In this document: piece by piece, positions 1-7,516 of the stretch
Layout of the letters: every line of letters begins with the position of its first letter
Numbering within the stretch: position 1 is the stretch's first letter
NCBI RefSeq assembly: GCF_024199845.1
Contig: NZ_JANADO010000001.1
Location: forward strand, 4,464,001-4,528,000
Direction: 5' to 3'
Length of the DNA: 64,000 nucleotides
Source: Bradyrhizobium sp. CCGB12
GTDB lineage: Bacteria; Pseudomonadota; Alphaproteobacteria; Rhizobiales; Xanthobacteraceae
Position numbers and translations under genes: made by a program
The notes under the pieces: generated by a model
Told to the model about the DNA's origin: nothing
What the model saw: only the letters and a program-made list of their open reading frames with translations
The model's database searches: none

Positions 1-495
1 GCCGCGATCCACTATGCCAAGGTGTGCCGCGAAGCCGGCATCCTGACCTCGCTCGACGGCGGCGGCCTTCGCACCAACACCCATGAGCTCTTGGAATTCA
101 TCGACGTCGCGATCGTCGCCGAGCGCCTGTGCGAGCAGATGGATCTGACGCCGGAGAAGATGCTGGACTATCTCAAGGGCCGCGGCTGCAAGATCGGCGG
201 TATCACCATGGGCGAGAAGGGCCTGCTCTGGTACGACGAGACGGGGACGGTCCAGGTGATGCCGGCGATGCCGATCCCGCGCGAGCGGGTGATCGACACC
301 AACGGTGCCGGCGACGTCTTCCACGGCGCCTATGTCTATTCCTACCTCGCCCATCCCGGCAAAAGCTGGCGCGAGCATTTTGATTTTGCCCGCGCCGCCT
401 CGACCTACAAGATCCAGCGTCTCGGCAACGAGGCCGGCTTGCCGACGCTTGTGGACATCGCAAAAGTCAGGCACGAGTTCGAGGTCAGGGTCTAG
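1..495 (+). CDS. PfkB-family carbohydrate kinase, C-terminal part (cut by window edge)
   Basis: The reading frame is open from base 1, so the N-terminal half lies outside the window. The visible 164 residues carry the PfkB signature DTNGAGDVFHGA, whose Asp is the catalytic base and whose GAGD forms the anion hole, and the preceding strand reads GITMGEKGLLWY as in ribokinase-type folds. The family phosphorylates sugars or nucleosides with ATP in the cytoplasm; the substrate cannot be read from this part. Its stop is 17 bases before the next kinase gene on the same strand, so the two are probably co-transcribed and may act on the same or successive sugars. Confidence 0.85.
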   Translation, partial: AAIHYAKVCREAGILTSLDGGGLRTNTHELLEFIDVAIVAERLCEQMDLTPEKMLDYLKGRGCKIGGITMGEKGLLWYDETGTVQVMPAMPIPRERVIDTNGAGDVFHGAYVYSYLAHPGKSWREHFDFARAASTYKIQRLGNEAGLPTLVDIAKVRHEFEVRV

Positions 496-512
496 CATTC
501 ACCGAGGTCATC

Positions 513-1421
513 ATGGGGCGCGTCTTCGTCGCCGGCAGCATCAACATGGATGTGGTGGCGACTGCCGATCGCCATCCCAAGGTCGGCGAGACCGTCGCGG
601 GTAAGCAGGTGCTGTATTTTCCGGGCGGCAAGGGCGCGAACCAGGCGGTCGCGGCGGCGCGGCTCGGCGCCAAGACCACGCTGATCGGGCGGCTGGGCAC
701 GGATGCGTTCGGGACCGAGCTGAGGGCGTTTCTCGGCGAACAGGGCATCGATCTCGGCTACGTCAAGGAGACGGCGGAGGCCCACACCGGCACTGCGATC
801 ATCACGGTCGCCGAGGCCGACAACACCATCGTCGTCATACCCGGCAGCAACGCGCTTGTCAGCGCGGATGATGTCGGCGTCGTGCCGCTGCTGAAGGGTG
901 ACGTCGCGGTCAGCCAGTTCGAGATTCCGCTGCCGACGATCGCTGCATTCTTTCAGCACGCGCGTGCGGCTGGAGCGCCGACATTGCTCAACCCGGCGCC
1001 GGCACAAAAAATGTCCGGCGAGCTGCTCGCGCTCGTCGACATCCTCGTGCTGAACGAGACCGAGCTCGGCTTCCTCGCAGGCACCGAGCTCTCCGACGGA
1101 GACGAGGGCACGCGGATCATCGATGTCGCGCGACAACTTCAGGCGCGGGAGGATCAGACCATCTGCGTCACGCTCGGCAAGCGCGGCGTGCTCGCGCTGG
1201 CGGGACGCGAGGAGATTTCCGTACCCGGCCGCGTGGTGAAGGCGGTCGATACGACCGGCGCCGGCGACTGTTTTGTGGGCGCGCTCGCCGCGCGCCTCGC
1301 CGATGGCGCGGCTTTGCGCACCGCCCTCGCCTTCGCCAACGCCGCCGCCTCGATCAGCGTTCAGCGCATGGGCGCGGGGCCGTCGATGCCGACGGCGAAG
1401 GAAGTGGCGGCGGTCTTGTAA
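513..1421 (+). CDS. rbsK: Ribokinase (PfkB family)
   Basis: A 302-residue protein of normal ribokinase length. The N terminus has the substrate-binding GSINMDVV segment and the GGKGANQAVAAARLG motif that holds the sugar. The C terminus has DTTGAGDCFVGA with the catalytic Asp and anion hole. Known members convert D-ribose and ATP to ribose 5-phosphate. The ATG follows a GAGG ribosome site and sits 17 bases after another PfkB kinase, giving a two-kinase operon. No ribose transporter is in the window. The family call is firm; ribose as the physiological substrate is inference. Confidence 0.85.
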   Translation: MGRVFVAGSINMDVVATADRHPKVGETVAGKQVLYFPGGKGANQAVAAARLGAKTTLIGRLGTDAFGTELRAFLGEQGIDLGYVKETAEAHTGTAIITVAEADNTIVVIPGSNALVSADDVGVVPLLKGDVAVSQFEIPLPTIAAFFQHARAAGAPTLLNPAPAQKMSGELLALVDILVLNETELGFLAGTELSDGDEGTRIIDVARQLQAREDQTICVTLGKRGVLALAGREEISVPGRVVKAVDTTGAGDCFVGALAARLADGAALRTALAFANAAASISVQRMGAGPSMPTAKEVAAVL

Positions 1422-1437
1422 GACGGAGCTCTCTCTT

Positions 1438-1579
1438 CACCTCGCCCGCTTGCGGGGAGAGGTCGGATTGCATCGCAGATGCAATCCGGGTGAGGGGGAG
1501 CCTCCGCGAGTCCGACTGTCACCGTCCCCGCGGAGAGTCCCCCTCACCCCGACCCTCTCCCCGCAAGCGGGGAGAGGGA
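1438..1579. repeat. Intergenic palindromic repeat, family A, copy 1
   Basis: Two outward arms rich in CTCTCCCCGC and GCGGGGAGAG flank an inner hairpin made of GGATTGCATC and GATGCAATCC. Similar arms recur at 26861-26982, 30141-30284 and, as a short form, 35413-35435. It lies between the convergent ribokinase and FAD-reductase genes, so it could end transcription from both sides. Role inferred. Confidence 0.75.
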
Positions 1580-1586
1580 GAAAAAC

Positions 1587-2807
1587 TCAGGCCAGCGCGC
1601 TCTTCAGGTCGAAGCTTTCATCCGCGGCCTGCTCCGGCGTGATCGAGCGGTTCATACCCTGCAGCCTGCGCCCGAACATGTGGTCGCCGGCACGGTTGAC
1701 CGACTCGATGCCCAGCAGCGCGTCGCCCCTGTAGCAGAACGCCGAGAACGCTTTCTTGGCGGGATCGCCGCGCAGCACGACGCGATCGTAGCCGGTGGTG
1801 AGGCCCGCCATCTGCAGCTTGTCGTCGCCCTGGTCGCTCCAGAACCAGGGATGGCCGTCGTAAGGCTTCCTGTCGCCGGTCAGCCGCGCCGCGAGGCAGC
1901 GGGCGTGATCGGTGGCGTTCTGCACCGATTCCAGCCGCAGCGAGCCGCCGAAGCGCGGGCTTGCGAACAGCGCGCAATCGCCGACCGCGGAGATATCGGG
2001 ATCAGCCGTCGCAAGATATTCGTCCACGATGATGCCGGCAGCGACCGGCAGCCCCGCCTCCGCGGCGAGCTCGATGTTCGGCAGCACGCCGACGCCGACC
2101 ACGACGAGGTCGGCGGGCAAATGCCGGCCGTCGCTGAGACTGACGCCGGTAACCTTGCCGCCCTCGGCTTCGATGGAGGTTGCCTGCACACCGAGATGGA
2201 TGCGGATGCCGGCCTCGCGATGCCGAGCCTGAAAATACTCGGAGACCTCGGCCGTCACCGCGCGCGCCATCACGCGCGGGGCGAGCTCGAGCACGTCGAC
2301 CTCCACGCCCTTGATCCGCGCGGTGGCGGCGAATTCGAGGCCAATGAAGCCGGCGCCGATGATCACCGCACGTTTCTTCGACGGCATGATTTGTCGCAGC
2401 GCCTCGCTGTCGTCGAGGATGCGCAGATATTTCACGTCCGCCAGATTGGCGTTGGGCAGATCGAGCAAGCGGTTTCGCGCGCCCGTGGCCAGCACGAGAT
2501 GACCGTAGGGCAGCGTCTCGCCGGAGGCGAGGAGGACCTTGCGTGCGGTGCGGTCGATCGAGACGGCGCGACCGGCGATCAGCTCGATGTTCTGGTCGTG
2601 GTAAAATTTCTCTGGCCGGAACATCAGGCTCTCCGGCCCGGCCGAACCCTTGATGTAGGCCTTGGACAGCGGCGGCCGCTGATAGGGCAGATGCGCCTCG
2701 TCATTGATCAGACAGATGCGCTCGGAGAAGCCCGCCTGGCGCAGGGATGCCCCAACCTGGTAGCCGCCATGGCCGGCACCGACAATGATCACCGGACCAT
2801 CCGTCAT
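1587..2807 (-). CDS. FAD-dependent ferredoxin-type reductase (rhodocoxin/putidaredoxin reductase family)
   Basis: A 406-residue flavoprotein. The N terminus has the FAD dinucleotide motif VGAGHGGYQVG, a second Rossmann motif IIGAGFIGLEFAA in the middle binds NAD(P)H, and SAVGDCALF near residue 290 is the late FAD contact. Such enzymes pass electrons from NAD(P)H to small [2Fe-2S] ferredoxins that feed P450s or oxygenases, but no ferredoxin, P450 or oxygenase gene adjoins it. An upstream in-frame start would add 41 residues of shadow-like sequence; the ATG at 2807, directly before the FAD motif, is preferred. It stands alone on the minus strand between repeat A1 and a divergent gene. Confidence 0.85.
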   Translation of the reverse strand: MTDGPVIIVGAGHGGYQVGASLRQAGFSERICLINDEAHLPYQRPPLSKAYIKGSAGPESLMFRPEKFYHDQNIELIAGRAVSIDRTARKVLLASGETLPYGHLVLATGARNRLLDLPNANLADVKYLRILDDSEALRQIMPSKKRAVIIGAGFIGLEFAATARIKGVEVDVLELAPRVMARAVTAEVSEYFQARHREAGIRIHLGVQATSIEAEGGKVTGVSLSDGRHLPADLVVVGVGVLPNIELAAEAGLPVAAGIIVDEYLATADPDISAVGDCALFASPRFGGSLRLESVQNATDHARCLAARLTGDRKPYDGHPWFWSDQGDDKLQMAGLTTGYDRVVLRGDPAKKAFSAFCYRGDALLGIESVNRAGDHMFGRRLQGMNRSITPEQAADESFDLKSALA

Positions 2808-3031
2808 CGGAACAGCCCACTTCCGGAGACACGAGCGTGACCCATGTCGTCTCCTCTCTCGCTGATTTTGATTTGCTGGCCTTACGAGGAGCCGGCGCTC
2901 GTGTCCGTCCCTTGGCGAAGGCGGCTCCATTTGAGCCTATCGTTTGGCCCAGCGCAAGAGCGACCGGGGATTGTCTCCCCTCGCCTTCTGCGATTTAGTT
3001 GCAGCAACGACCTCTTGCCGGGGATTTCAAG

Positions 3032-3826
3032 ATGCCAGCTCCCGTCTCCAAGCCCGACGATCCCGCCCTGCTGCGGATCGACGGCCCGATAGCGACCATA
3101 ACACTCAACCGGCCCGCCGCCTTCAATTCGATCAACCTTGCGATCGCGCAGAGGCTCGAGCAACTCGCGGCCTATCTCGAGAGCGCAAACGACATCAAGG
3201 TCGTCGTCCTCGAAGGCGAAGGCCGGGCCTTTTCAGCCGGCGGCGATCTTCAGACGATCGGGGCCGCCGCCGAAGCGGGCACGGTGACGCCCGTGGTCGG
3301 CGAGCTCTTGAAACACTATCATGCCTTCATCGAGATCGTCAGGCGCATGCCAAAAATCTCGCTGTCGAGCGTGCACGGCTCGGCCGCCGGCGCCGGCATG
3401 GGGCTCGCCTTCGTGACCGATCTCTGCATCGCCGCGGAGGATGCCAAGTTCACGCCGGCCTATGCCAAGATCGGGGTGTCGCCGGACGGGGGCTCGACGG
3501 TCGGCATCGTCGGCACGGTCGGCTCCCGCCGCGCGCTGCAGATCTTCCTGTCCGAGGACAATTTTACCGCGCAGCGGGCCTACGAGTGGGGTCTGGTCGC
3601 CAAGGTCGTTCCCGCTGCTGATCTGAAGGCTGCCACGCGCCAACTCGCCGAGCGTCTGGCGCAAAATCCGCCGGCCGCAATCGCCGGCACCAAGTCGCTG
3701 GTCTACCAGGCCGCCACCACGCCGGTGAAGCAGCAGCTCGACGCCGAGGAGCACAAGATCATCATGGCGATGAACACGGACGAGTTCCGCACTGCGGTGA
3801 AGAAGTTCACGAGCAAGTCCAAGTGA
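3032..3826 (+). CDS. Enoyl-CoA hydratase/isomerase family protein
   Basis: 264 residues with the crotonase fold. The first oxyanion-hole segment is GEGRAFSAGGDL near residue 65 and the second is SSVHGSAAGAGMGLA near residue 110, followed by DLCIAAEDAKF. The acid/base position carries GVSPDGGS, so Asp stands near where classical hydratases have Glu; the exact reaction (hydration, isomerisation or hydrolysis of an acyl-CoA) is open. The ATG at 3032 follows a GGGGA ribosome site; an earlier start at 2999 lacks one. The stop overlaps the GTG of the next gene by four bases (GTGA), indicating translational coupling with the phosphatase. Confidence 0.85.
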   Translation: MPAPVSKPDDPALLRIDGPIATITLNRPAAFNSINLAIAQRLEQLAAYLESANDIKVVVLEGEGRAFSAGGDLQTIGAAAEAGTVTPVVGELLKHYHAFIEIVRRMPKISLSSVHGSAAGAGMGLAFVTDLCIAAEDAKFTPAYAKIGVSPDGGSTVGIVGTVGSRRALQIFLSEDNFTAQRAYEWGLVAKVVPAADLKAATRQLAERLAQNPPAAIAGTKSLVYQAATTPVKQQLDAEEHKIIMAMNTDEFRTAVKKFTSKSK

Positions 3827-4431
3827 CGACGCCCGCGCGCACTTTCTACGGCCTGCGTCACGGCGCCACCGACTGGAATCGCAAGGGGCTGTTCCAGGGC
3901 CGGACGGATAACCCGCTGAACGAGGACGGCCTGCGGCAAGCGCACGAGGCCGCGAACATGTTGCGCGGTGTCGGCATCAGCCGCATCGTCGCAAGCCCCT
4001 TGGTGCGCGCGGCGCGAACCGCCGAGATCATCGCGGACGCGATCTCGGTCCCGCTTGCGATCGACGAAGGCATCATCGAGTTCGATTTCGGCAGCTTTGA
4101 AGGCCTCCCCGTCCGCGACCTCATGATCAAGCACGGCGTCACATCGGCGACGGGCCTCGTCTCGATCCTGCCGACCGACGGCGAAAACTGGGACGCCATG
4201 GCCGGACGGTCGCTGGCTTGCGTCTCCGCATGGCTCGACCGCCATCCTGACAGCAACTTCCTGTTCGTCTGCCACGACGCGGTGATGCAGGCCATGGCGA
4301 ACGCGCTGTGCGGCAGCTATTTCAAGAACAGCCATGGCACGCCGTTCCGCTATTTGCACGAGGTCGGGCAATGGCGGATCGAGCAAGTCGCTACTGCGGA
4401 CAGATATAACCCGTCCCCGCCGGCGACTTGA
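3823..4431 (+). CDS. Histidine phosphatase family protein (phosphoglycerate mutase-like)
   Basis: 202 residues. The catalytic LRHGATDWN motif at about residue 12 supplies the phosphorylated histidine and its arginine, SPLVRAARTAEII gives the second arginine, FDFGSFEG the acidic contact, and FVCHDAVMQA the second histidine. Members dephosphorylate small metabolites or proteins; the substrate is unknown. It starts with GTG inside the stop of the enoyl-CoA hydratase gene (GTGA) and its 3' end overlaps the convergent TRAP permease gene by 41 bases. The coupling hints at a role with the acyl-CoA enzyme, for example phosphate removal from a CoA-pathway intermediate, but this is speculation. Confidence 0.85.
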   Translation: MTTPARTFYGLRHGATDWNRKGLFQGRTDNPLNEDGLRQAHEAANMLRGVGISRIVASPLVRAARTAEIIADAISVPLAIDEGIIEFDFGSFEGLPVRDLMIKHGVTSATGLVSILPTDGENWDAMAGRSLACVSAWLDRHPDSNFLFVCHDAVMQAMANALCGSYFKNSHGTPFRYLHEVGQWRIEQVATADRYNPSPPAT

Positions 4432-5731
4432 AGCAGCCGACCGACTCCGGGAGCACGTGCCGCGGCAGCCACAGCACCACGCTCGGAAAATAGATCGCGA
4501 ATGCGATGGTCGCCAGGAATACCAGATAGATCGGCAGCGCCGCGCGCAGCGCCTTGGCAAAGCTGACGCCGACGAATTTCGAGGCCATCAGCAGCACGAG
4601 CCCGTAAGGTGGCGTGATCAGGCCAAAGGCGAGCGTGGCGATCAGCACCACGCCCATGTGCACGGCGTTGATGTCGCCGGCCTCCGTCAGCGCGTTGACC
4701 AGCGGCATGAAGATGATGATGGTCGGCACCGGCTCGATAAAGTCACCCACCACGGTGAACAGCAGCACCATCAAGAGCATGATCAGATGCGGATCGTTGC
4801 CGGCGATCGAGGTGATCCACTCGGCAATGAAGGTCGCGCCGCGCAAATACGCGAGCATCCAGCCGAAGGCGTTGGCGGCGCCGATCGTGATCAGCGGCAG
4901 CGAGAAGATCAGGCCGGCGAGACAGAAATCGTAGGGAATCTTCCTGATGTGCCCGCGATTGAGCGCGGGGATCACGACCAGGACGATCCAGACCACGGCG
5001 ACCACGCCGGCCTCCGTCGGCGTGAACCAGCCGGTCAGGATGCCGCCGAGCAGGATCACCGGGATCATCAGCGGCAGCGCGGCATCGCCCGCGGCGAACA
5101 CCACCTGCCGCAGTGGCGCGCGCGGCTTGCGCAGGCCCGAGGGGCCGAAGAAGTAGCAGTAGATCATGAGGCCGAAGCCGATCATCAGGCCGGGCACGAC
5201 GCCCGCCATGAACAGGCCGGCGATCGAGACATTGCCGACCGCGCCGTAGACCACGGCCGTGATGCTCGGCGGCACCAGCGCCGCGATCGTCGAGGCAGAC
5301 GCGATGATCGCGGCAATGAAGGCGGGCTCGTAGCCCTCGCGTTTCATCGGGCCGCCCAGCGCGCGGCTCATCACGGCGACGTCGGCGGTGGTCGAGCCCG
5401 ACATCTCCGAGAAGAACATGCTGAAGACCACGACGACCTGCGATAGCCCGCCCCTGATATGCCCGACCAGCGATACCGAGAGATTGGCTATTCGCACCAC
5501 AACATTGGCCGAGCTCATGAGCTCGCCGACCAGGAGGAAGAACGGGATCGCCAGCAGCGCCTCGGAATCGACGCCGTCGAAGATCTTCTGGATGATCGCG
5601 GCGAGCGAGACGTCCGACAGGAGCGCACCGATGAACACCCCTGCCATCAGCGAGAACGGCACCGGCACGCCGAGATAGCCGAAGGACAGGAAGCAGACCG
5701 TCATCAAGGCCAGGACGACGGGTGCGCTCAC
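4391..5731 (-). CDS. dctM: TRAP transporter large permease, DctM-type
   Basis: 446 residues, almost wholly hydrophobic with about twelve membrane segments, matching the DctM family. Typical motifs are IPFFLLVGELMSSANV, FSEMSGSTTADVA and GLITPPYGLVLL. With the small permease and the periplasmic binding protein it forms a sodium- or proton-driven importer of organic acids. It begins with GTG overlapping the small-permease stop (GTGA), so the two membrane subunits are translationally coupled. The last about 14 codons overlap the convergent phosphatase gene. With the IlvD/Edd dehydratase upstream in the operon, the cargo is probably a sugar acid. Confidence 0.92.
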   Translation of the reverse strand: MSAPVVLALMTVCFLSFGYLGVPVPFSLMAGVFIGALLSDVSLAAIIQKIFDGVDSEALLAIPFFLLVGELMSSANVVVRIANLSVSLVGHIRGGLSQVVVVFSMFFSEMSGSTTADVAVMSRALGGPMKREGYEPAFIAAIIASASTIAALVPPSITAVVYGAVGNVSIAGLFMAGVVPGLMIGFGLMIYCYFFGPSGLRKPRAPLRQVVFAAGDAALPLMIPVILLGGILTGWFTPTEAGVVAVVWIVLVVIPALNRGHIRKIPYDFCLAGLIFSLPLITIGAANAFGWMLAYLRGATFIAEWITSIAGNDPHLIMLLMVLLFTVVGDFIEPVPTIIIFMPLVNALTEAGDINAVHMGVVLIATLAFGLITPPYGLVLLMASKFVGVSFAKALRAALPIYLVFLATIAFAIYFPSVVLWLPRHVLPESVGCFKSPAGTGYICPQ

Positions 5732-6306
5732 GGCTGCGCCCTCATCTGCACCTCGGTGACGCCAGGCCCGGCATCCTCGTCGGGCGGCTCGGGATGGTCA
5801 AAGCCGTTGCGCAGACCATTGACGAGCTGCTCGATGGTGAACAGGCCGATCAGCACGCCCGACAGCGGGATGATCGCATAGAGCGAGGCAATCGGTGTGC
5901 CCGACGGCAGGCGGAAGCTGCCGAAGCCGCGGAGATAGTTCTGGTAGCCGTACCAAATCAGGCAGAAGGCGACGCCGAGCACGATGAGACGGATGATCAC
6001 CTCGACGATGAGCCGCGAGGTGCCGTGCATCGCCTCGGAGATCGCGGTGAGATAGAGGTGGTCATTGCGACGCGTTGCAGCCGCCGTGCCGATGAAGATC
6101 GCGTAGATGAACAGCGTCGAGGTCACCTCCTGGAGCCACAGCCAGGGATGGCCGACGGTGCGGGTGACGATGTCGGCGGTCACCGACAATGAGAAGCCGA
6201 AGCAGAGCAGTCCGCACAGGATCATCAGCGCGAGCTCGAGCCAGTCGAGCCAGCGCCATTTCAAGTGACGTTGGCGGTGAGCGAGCAGTTTGTCGGCAAT
6301 GGCCAT
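5728..6306 (-). CDS. dctQ: TRAP transporter small permease, DctQ-type
   Basis: 192 residues with four predicted membrane helices (for example LELALMILCGLLCFGFSLSV and VIIRLIVLGVAFCLIWYG) and the typical HPWLWLQEVTSTLFIYAIFIG segment between helices one and two. DctQ proteins bridge the binding protein and DctM in TRAP complexes of the inner membrane. The start at 6306 has a GGGGG-type ribosome site; an upstream in-frame start would translate the palindromic repeat and is rejected. It is separated from the binding-protein gene by a 155-base gap filled by repeat B1, which could reduce permease expression relative to the binding protein. Confidence 0.9.
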   Translation of the reverse strand: MAIADKLLAHRQRHLKWRWLDWLELALMILCGLLCFGFSLSVTADIVTRTVGHPWLWLQEVTSTLFIYAIFIGTAAATRRNDHLYLTAISEAMHGTSRLIVEVIIRLIVLGVAFCLIWYGYQNYLRGFGSFRLPSGTPIASLYAIIPLSGVLIGLFTIEQLVNGLRNGFDHPEPPDEDAGPGVTEVQMRAQP

Positions 6307-6316
6307 CGTTACCCCC

Positions 6317-6437
6317 GTCGTCCCGGCGAAAGCCGGGACCCATAATCCCAAAGCGGAGTTGTTGCGCGAGCTGGCGACTCCAAGTCCTCGCCAAACTCAA
6401 TCCTGTGGTTATGGGTCCCGGCTTTCGCCGGGACGAC
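6317..6437. repeat. Intergenic palindromic repeat, family B, copy 1
   Basis: The outer arms GTCGTCCCGGCGAAAGCCGG and its complement at the far end (GGCTTTCGCCGGGACGAC) enclose about 75 bases. Each arm is also a small hairpin by itself (CCCGGC-GAAA-GCCGGG). Related copies lie at 22711-22831 and 31291-31417. It sits between dctP and dctQ of the first TRAP operon. Confidence 0.8.
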
Positions 6438-6461
6438 TCGCGGAGAGAGCGGTACGCGCGG

Positions 6462-7457
6462 TCAGTTGATCGACCGGATCAAATCCTTGATCTTCTCGGC
6501 ATGCGGGCCGAGATCTTTGGCGAGCTTGTCGAGATAGGGGTCGGCGATCGCCGTAAAGCTCTTCTTGTCGACGTCCTGGACGAGCTTGACGCCCATCTTC
6601 TTGAGCTTTTCCGCGGCGGCTCGTTCGAGCTCGAACGCCTTCGCCGGCTCCTTGGTGCTGACCTCGTTGGCCGCCGCCTGCACCCACCCCTTCTGCTCGG
6701 CGGACAGGCTCTGCCAGAGTTTGTCCGAGACGAACACCAGCGCATTGTTGGCCTCGTGCTCGGTGATGTTGAGGACCGGGGCGACCTCGTAGTGCTTGTT
6801 GACGAGGTAGACGTTGATGCTGTTCTCGGCGACATCGACCACACCGGTTTGCAGCGACGTGTAGACGCTGCCGAACGGCATGTGCACGGTCTGGGCGCCA
6901 TAGGCCGGGAACATGGTGTCCTCGGTCGCGGTCGCCTGCACGCGGACCTTCAGGCTCTTGACGTCGCCGACGTTGTGGATCTCCTTCTTGGAGTACATGT
7001 GGCGCACGCCCTGCGAGCCGGTCGCAATCACATGCAGGCCCTGCGTGGTCTCGTCGATCATAGTCTTGAGCGCTTCGAACACGCGGGGATCGGCGAGCCC
7101 TTTGATCACATGGTTCTCGTCGCGGAAGAGGTAATGCAAGGACATCACGCCGGCCTGCGGGGAGATCGTCGCGGTGTTGGCGGAAGAGATGATCGAGAAT
7201 TCGACGTCGCCGGCCTTCACGAGCTGGAGCACCTGCGGCTCCTGCCCGAGCTGCGCGCCCGGATACTGGTCGATGATCATGGTGCCCTTGCTCAATTCCT
7301 TGAGCTTGTCGGCAAAGATATCGCCCGCAATGGAATAGCCGGTGTTGCGCGGCTGGTCATAGGCGAAGCGATAATGCTTTACCTCCTGAGCCCCGGCCCC
7401 CGTGACGAACAGCACGGCGGCCATGGCCGCCAACCCACGCATGGATCGTGCAATCAT
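6462..7457 (-). CDS. dctP: TRAP transporter substrate-binding protein, DctP-type
   Basis: 331 residues. A Sec signal peptide (IARSMRGLAAMAAVLFVTGA then GAQE) precedes the mature periplasmic protein. DctP features include YPGAQLGQEPQ, the conserved arginine strand LKVRVQAT that binds the substrate carboxylate, and FGSVYTSLQTGVVDVAEN. It captures a carboxylated solute and delivers it to the DctQM pair encoded downstream. The start at 7457 has an AGGGGGAA ribosome site; an upstream start adds 21 residues overlapping the dehydratase stop. The gene follows the IlvD/Edd dehydratase by 59 bases, which points to a sugar acid such as an aldonate. Confidence 0.92.
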   Translation of the reverse strand: MIARSMRGLAAMAAVLFVTGAGAQEVKHYRFAYDQPRNTGYSIAGDIFADKLKELSKGTMIIDQYPGAQLGQEPQVLQLVKAGDVEFSIISSANTATISPQAGVMSLHYLFRDENHVIKGLADPRVFEALKTMIDETTQGLHVIATGSQGVRHMYSKKEIHNVGDVKSLKVRVQATATEDTMFPAYGAQTVHMPFGSVYTSLQTGVVDVAENSINVYLVNKHYEVAPVLNITEHEANNALVFVSDKLWQSLSAEQKGWVQAAANEVSTKEPAKAFELERAAAEKLKKMGVKLVQDVDKKSFTAIADPYLDKLAKDLGPHAEKIKDLIRSIN

Positions 7458-7516
7458 CGTTTCCCCCTGTTTTATGGTTCGCCGCTTTTGCGGCTGAACC
7501 GTTTGCGGGTGGTCGC

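Noticed and set aside
1680..2840. Plus-strand frame of 386 codons
   Set aside because: Antisense to the FAD reductase, whose two Rossmann motifs are unambiguous.
4334..5446. Long plus-strand frame of 370 codons
   Set aside because: It is antisense to the TRAP large permease, with a His/Arg/Asp-rich shadow composition and no ribosome site.
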